A stretch of 7,417 nucleotides of DNA from an uncultured Oscillospiraceae bacterium. Its GTDB lineage: Bacteria; Bacillota; Clostridia; Oscillospirales; Oscillospiraceae. Position numbers and translations under genes: made by a program. Below are positions 4,790-7,417 of the stretch, in pieces; position 1 is the first letter of the stretch; each line of letters begins with the position of its first letter. The notes beneath the pieces are model-generated. The model saw only the letters and a program-made list of their open reading frames with translations. It was not told where the DNA came from and ran no database searches. The stretch covers positions 1 through 7,417 of the forward strand of contig CAUFAM010000051.1 of the NCBI GenBank assembly GCA_959022875.1. Reading direction: 5' to 3'.

Positions 4790-7150
4790 GTGAAGGCAGT
4801 AATTATGGCCGGCGGGGAGGGAACGCGGCTGCGGCCCTTGTCCCTTGGCAGGCCAAAGCCCATGACCCCGCTGTTTGGAAAGCCGGTGATGGAACACATC
4901 ATCAACCTGCTGCGGGGGCAGGGGATCCGGGAGATCTGTGTGACCTTGTGCTATCAGCCTCAGGTGGTGATGGACTACTTTGGAAGCGGAGAACAGCTGG
5001 GCGTACAGTTAACCTATTTTGTGGAGGAAAAACCCCTGGGAACGGCGGGGAGCGTGAAAAACTGCGCGGAATACCTGGGGGATGAGGACTTTTTGGTCAT
5101 CAGCGGGGACTGCGTGTGCAATTTGGCGCTGTCCCGGGCGGTAGAGGAACACAAAAAGAAGGGAACAAAGGCCACGCTGGTGCTCTACCGCCATGAGACG
5201 CCCCTGGAATATGGCCTGGTGGTCACCGGGCAGGACGGCATGGTGGAGCGGTTTGTGGAAAAACCCGGCTGGGGCCAGGTGGTCACCGACCAGATTAACA
5301 CGGGGATCTATATTCTCTCCCCGGAGGTGCTGCAAACGGTTCCCCAGGGAAAACCCTGGGATTTCGGCAAAGATCTCTTTCCCGCCATGCTCCGGGAGGG
5401 AACGGCCATTGGGGGCTGCCCCCTGGAGGGGTACTGGTGCGACATGGGGGACTGCAAAGCCTACCTGGACTGTGTCTGTGCGGCCCTGGACGGCAAAGCT
5501 GGGCTGGAGCTGAGCCTGCCCCGGCGGAAGGAGAACCTGTGGGCGGCCCAGCCCATACCCGCCGGCGTAACGGTGGAGGGGCCTTGCTGGATCGGGGAGA
5601 GGGTCAAGATCGGCCAGGGAGCGGTGATTGGTCCCTATACCGTGCTCAGCGCCGGCTCTGAGGTGGGAGCCCAGGCCGTGGTCCGCCGGAGTGTGCTGTT
5701 GGAGGAGGCCTTTGTGGGGGAGCAGGCTTCCCTGCAAGAGGCGCTGCTGTGCCGGGGAGCGGCGGTTCGGAAACGGGGCGTTCTCCATCCCGGGACAGCC
5801 TTGGGAGAGAACGCCCTGGTGGAGGAGGACGGCGAGCTTTTGGAGCGGGTGCGCCTGTGGCCCGGGCAATGTGCCCCGGCAGGCTGCCGCTTGGTCCACT
5901 CGGTGACCGGTGGCTGTCAAAAGGGTGTGCTGCGCTTTGGTGACAGCGGTGTGATCCAAGGGGTGCTGGGAGAGGATCTGGGCCCGGAGGATCTGGTGAC
6001 CCTGGGCGGCGTGCTGGGAAGGGAAGGAACCGTAGGCGTGGGCTGTTCCCGTACCCACGGGGCCCGCATGCTGGCCCGGGCGGCGGCGGCGGGAGTGGCC
6101 GCCGTGGGAGGCGACGTGGTGGCCCACAGCCTGGACAGTCCCGTACAGGGAGCCGGGGCGGCGGTGCTGCTGAAGCTGCCCATCTCTTTGTTTGTGGAAG
6201 AGCAGGAGGGAAAGGTCTATCTCCATGTGTTTGATTCCTCCGGTCTCCCCCTCACCCGGGAGGGGGAGCGGAAGATTGAGCAGGCCCTGCTCCGGGAGGA
6301 GGTTCATCTGGTGCGCAGCGGAAAGGTGGGCCGGGTAAAGCATGGGGAGCTTTCGCCCCGGGAGTGGGGGCTGTGGACGGCCCGACGGGCAGCACTCCAC
6401 CGCCCCGCCCTGCGTCGGCTTACCGTGGCGGTGGGCAGCCAGACGGCGGAGGACCGGGCGCTGCGGGAGGCCCTGTCCGCCCTGGGCTGTATTTTGGAGG
6501 AACAGTGGCGGCCGGGGATTGTGGCCTTTCACAGCGAAAAGGGAGGCTTTCGCCTGAACGCGCAGGATGAAAAGGGGGCATTTGTGGACAGCGGGCAGCT
6601 TTTGACGCTGGCTGCCCTCATTGAGATGGAAAACGGAGCGGCTGTGGCCGCAGTTCCGGTAGGGGCCAGCGCGGCGGTGGAACTGGTGGCCGCCGGGTAT
6701 GGAGGCAAGGTGCTTCGCCTGGACCGGGACGGTCCTCAGGCCCGGGAGCTGTACGCTGCCCAGCCCTGGTTCCGGGAGGCTCCGGCGGCGGCAGTGCGCA
6801 TCTGCTCCCGGATGGGAGTATCCGGGCAGAAGCTGGAGAGCCTGGTGGCCAAAACACCTCGCTTTTCCGCCTGGCGGCGGGAAGTACCCCTTACCTCAGA
6901 CCGGGGACGGGTCATGCAGGCCCTGGCCAGGGAACAGAGCCGCCGCTGTGATGGAGACGGGCTGCGGGTGCGCGCGGGAGGGGGCTGGGTGTACCTTACG
7001 CCCATGGCCCGCCGCTCCGCTTTGCGCATTCTGGCGGAGGGGCCCGACCTGGAGTTGGCTGCCGAGCTGTGTGACCGGTATGCAGGCCGGGCGGCCCAGT
7101 TGGATCGGGAAATTTCTGAGCAATGTGCCCAAGAAGAGAACAAAAAGTGA
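4790..7150 (+). CDS. Sugar-phosphate nucleotidyltransferase fused to a beta-helix and a degenerate phosphohexomutase module
   Basis: A 786-aa cytoplasmic fusion protein. Residues 1-235 form an NTP-transferase domain that should join a sugar 1-phosphate to an NTP. It has MAGGEGTRLRPLSLGRPKPM (6-25), metal-binding SGD (D107), FVEKPG (155-160), NTGIYIL (170-176) and YWCDMGD (215-221). A left-handed beta-helix of hexapeptide repeats follows at about 255-345. Residues 380-775 align in order with the four domains of phosphomannomutase/phosphoglucomutase, starting at LRFGDSGVIQG. The phosphoserine, metal, sugar and phosphate loops all look lost (see findings). The architecture is that of proteins annotated mannose-1-phosphate guanylyltransferase/phosphomannomutase. 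Mannose-1-P and glucose-1-P are both possible substrates, feeding surface polysaccharide. The start is uncertain. GTG 4790 gives the family-typical MKAVIMAGGEGTRLRP, with AAAGGA 11 bases upstream. ATG 4778 would add MDDG and has AGGA only 4 bases away. No convincing promoter was found in 4721-4777. Confidence 0.9.
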   Translation: MKAVIMAGGEGTRLRPLSLGRPKPMTPLFGKPVMEHIINLLRGQGIREICVTLCYQPQVVMDYFGSGEQLGVQLTYFVEEKPLGTAGSVKNCAEYLGDEDFLVISGDCVCNLALSRAVEEHKKKGTKATLVLYRHETPLEYGLVVTGQDGMVERFVEKPGWGQVVTDQINTGIYILSPEVLQTVPQGKPWDFGKDLFPAMLREGTAIGGCPLEGYWCDMGDCKAYLDCVCAALDGKAGLELSLPRRKENLWAAQPIPAGVTVEGPCWIGERVKIGQGAVIGPYTVLSAGSEVGAQAVVRRSVLLEEAFVGEQASLQEALLCRGAAVRKRGVLHPGTALGENALVEEDGELLERVRLWPGQCAPAGCRLVHSVTGGCQKGVLRFGDSGVIQGVLGEDLGPEDLVTLGGVLGREGTVGVGCSRTHGARMLARAAAAGVAAVGGDVVAHSLDSPVQGAGAAVLLKLPISLFVEEQEGKVYLHVFDSSGLPLTREGERKIEQALLREEVHLVRSGKVGRVKHGELSPREWGLWTARRAALHRPALRRLTVAVGSQTAEDRALREALSALGCILEEQWRPGIVAFHSEKGGFRLNAQDEKGAFVDSGQLLTLAALIEMENGAAVAAVPVGASAAVELVAAGYGGKVLRLDRDGPQARELYAAQPWFREAPAAAVRICSRMGVSGQKLESLVAKTPRFSAWRREVPLTSDRGRVMQALAREQSRRCDGDGLRVRAGGGWVYLTPMARRSALRILAEGPDLELAAELCDRYAGRAAQLDREISEQCAQEENKK

Positions 7151-7158
7151 CAGAATCG

Positions 7159-7168
7159 TTCTCGAGAA
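7159..7168. promoter_or_regulatory. Short palindrome TTCTCGAGAA upstream of the tandem -10 elements
   Basis: This is a perfect 10-bp palindrome 8 bases after the nucleotidyltransferase stop and about 31 bases before the extended -10 promoter at 7197-7205. Its position would suit an operator or activator site. Ten symmetric bases can arise by chance, so this is tentative. Confidence 0.25.
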
Positions 7169-7176
7169 AGCGATAG

Positions 7177-7205
7177 TATACTTTTTGTGGAAAGTGTGCT
7201 ATACT
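7177..7205 (+). promoter_or_regulatory. Putative extended -10 promoter with a second upstream TATACT
   Basis: TGCTATACT at 7197-7205 is an extended -10 element (TG-N-TATACT). Transcription would start near 7212 and run out of the window. A second TATACT lies at 7177-7182, exactly 23 bases upstream, where a -35 box would be; it may be the -10 of a second start. Neither has a good TTGACA box. TAGTATA (7174-7180) and TATACTA (7200-7206) form an inverted pair that could also bind a dimeric regulator. Confidence 0.5.
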
Positions 7206-7228
7206 AAGTTAACTATCATTGGTTTATG

Positions 7229-7274
7229 CGCGAAGGGGCCGGGCAGCAGGCCCGCCCCCGCGTTTAAATATTTT
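7229..7274 (+). terminator. GC-rich hairpin followed by T-rich tract (terminator or attenuator)
   Basis: CGCG (7229-7232), GGGG (7235-7238) and CGGGC (7240-7244) pair in order with CGCG (7259-7262), CCCC (7255-7258) and GCCCG (7250-7254). This gives about 13 bp with small bulges and a 5-nt loop. TTTAAATATTTT (7263-7274) follows. The tail is interrupted by A residues, so efficiency is uncertain. It can end the nucleotidyltransferase transcript. Because it lies only about 17 bases after the predicted start at 7212, it could instead be an attenuator or the 5' hairpin of an RNA. Confidence 0.6.
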
Positions 7275-7417
7275 CCAGGCACCAGAACCGTAGAGAAACA
7301 GGCGGGGACGGACCTGGGCACAAGAGGACAGAGAACACCAGGGCGAAGGGAAAAGCCGCTCCCACCGGCGAGGCAGGGCCGGGATAGAGGGCATCCTTCG
7401 TCTTACCGCTGTGCAAT
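7275..7417. other. Unassigned end of window, possibly a structured leader or non-coding RNA
   Basis: I see no open reading frame with a ribosome binding site on either strand here. If transcribed rightward, the RNA could fold: CCAGG (7275-7279) with CCTGG (7313-7317), enclosing CCGT (7288-7291) with ACGG (7308-7311). Further GC-rich segments with A-rich loops follow. I could not match it to RNase P RNA, tmRNA, SRP RNA, T-box leaders or the cobalamin and c-di-GMP riboswitches by their hallmark motifs. It may be the untranslated leader of a gene beyond the window. Confidence 0.35.

Noticed and set aside
5009..6532. A 507-codon - strand open frame inside the nucleotidyltransferase fusion
   Set aside because: It is antisense to clear nucleotidyltransferase and mutase-like domains and is rich in Pro, Gln, His and Gly with no family motif. 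It is a codon-bias shadow.
7226..7267. A 13-codon mini-ORF (MREGAGQQARPRV) that could be a leader peptide
   Set aside because: It has no ribosome binding site and lies wholly inside the GC-rich terminator-like hairpin. It lacks a run of a single amino acid that would suggest attenuation.
7275..7417. A T-box, cobalamin or c-di-GMP riboswitch, or RNase P RNA, in the tail region
   Set aside because: The hallmark motifs I looked for are missing: the T-box TGGNACCGCG, the B12-box and the RNase P GAGGAAAGTCC core. The RNA class was left open.

Overview
The window is high-GC (around 60% by eye) and carries strong sigma-A-type promoters, AGGAGG-like ribosome binding sites and compact Rho-independent terminators. 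Its gene content includes an S-layer-homology lysozyme, a PfoR-type EIIC protein and a WYL regulator. Together these suggest a GC-rich member of the Clostridia, probably a gut Oscillospiraceae relative of Flavonifractor or Lawsonibacter. That placement is an inference from gene families and composition, not from a marker gene.

Layout, left to right. (1) The last 63 codons of a GltS-like sodium/glutamate symporter run on the + strand and end at a perfect 36-bp palindromic terminator. (2) Converging on it from the - strand is a stand-alone PTS_EIIC_2/PfoR-type membrane protein. It has a near-consensus promoter, and operator-like palindromes lie just downstream of the predicted transcription start. 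(3) Next on the - strand is a secreted protein with three SLH domains and a GH25 lysozyme domain, with its own promoter and terminator. (4) A probable three-gene - strand operon follows, in transcription order DUF1653 protein, ArsC/Spx-family thioredoxin-fold protein, WYL-domain regulator. Its first two genes overlap by ATGA, it has a promoter in front of DUF1653, and a strong terminator follows the WYL gene. (5) Divergent from this operon, on the + strand, is a 786-aa fusion. It joins a sugar-phosphate nucleotidyltransferase, a left-handed beta-helix and a phosphohexomutase-like module. (6) The final 267 bases have no convincing gene. They hold an extended -10 promoter, a GC-rich hairpin followed by a T-rich tract, and further sequence able to fold that I could not identify.

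The SLH lysozyme acts on the cell wall, and the nucleotidyltransferase fusion probably supplies an activated sugar for surface polysaccharide. The WYL operon looks like a small regulatory or redox unit, and the PfoR-like protein may be a transporter or a membrane-bound regulator. No mobile element, CRISPR array, tRNA or rRNA was seen. The most notable item is the mutase module of the fusion, in which every active-site loop of the family appears to be lost.
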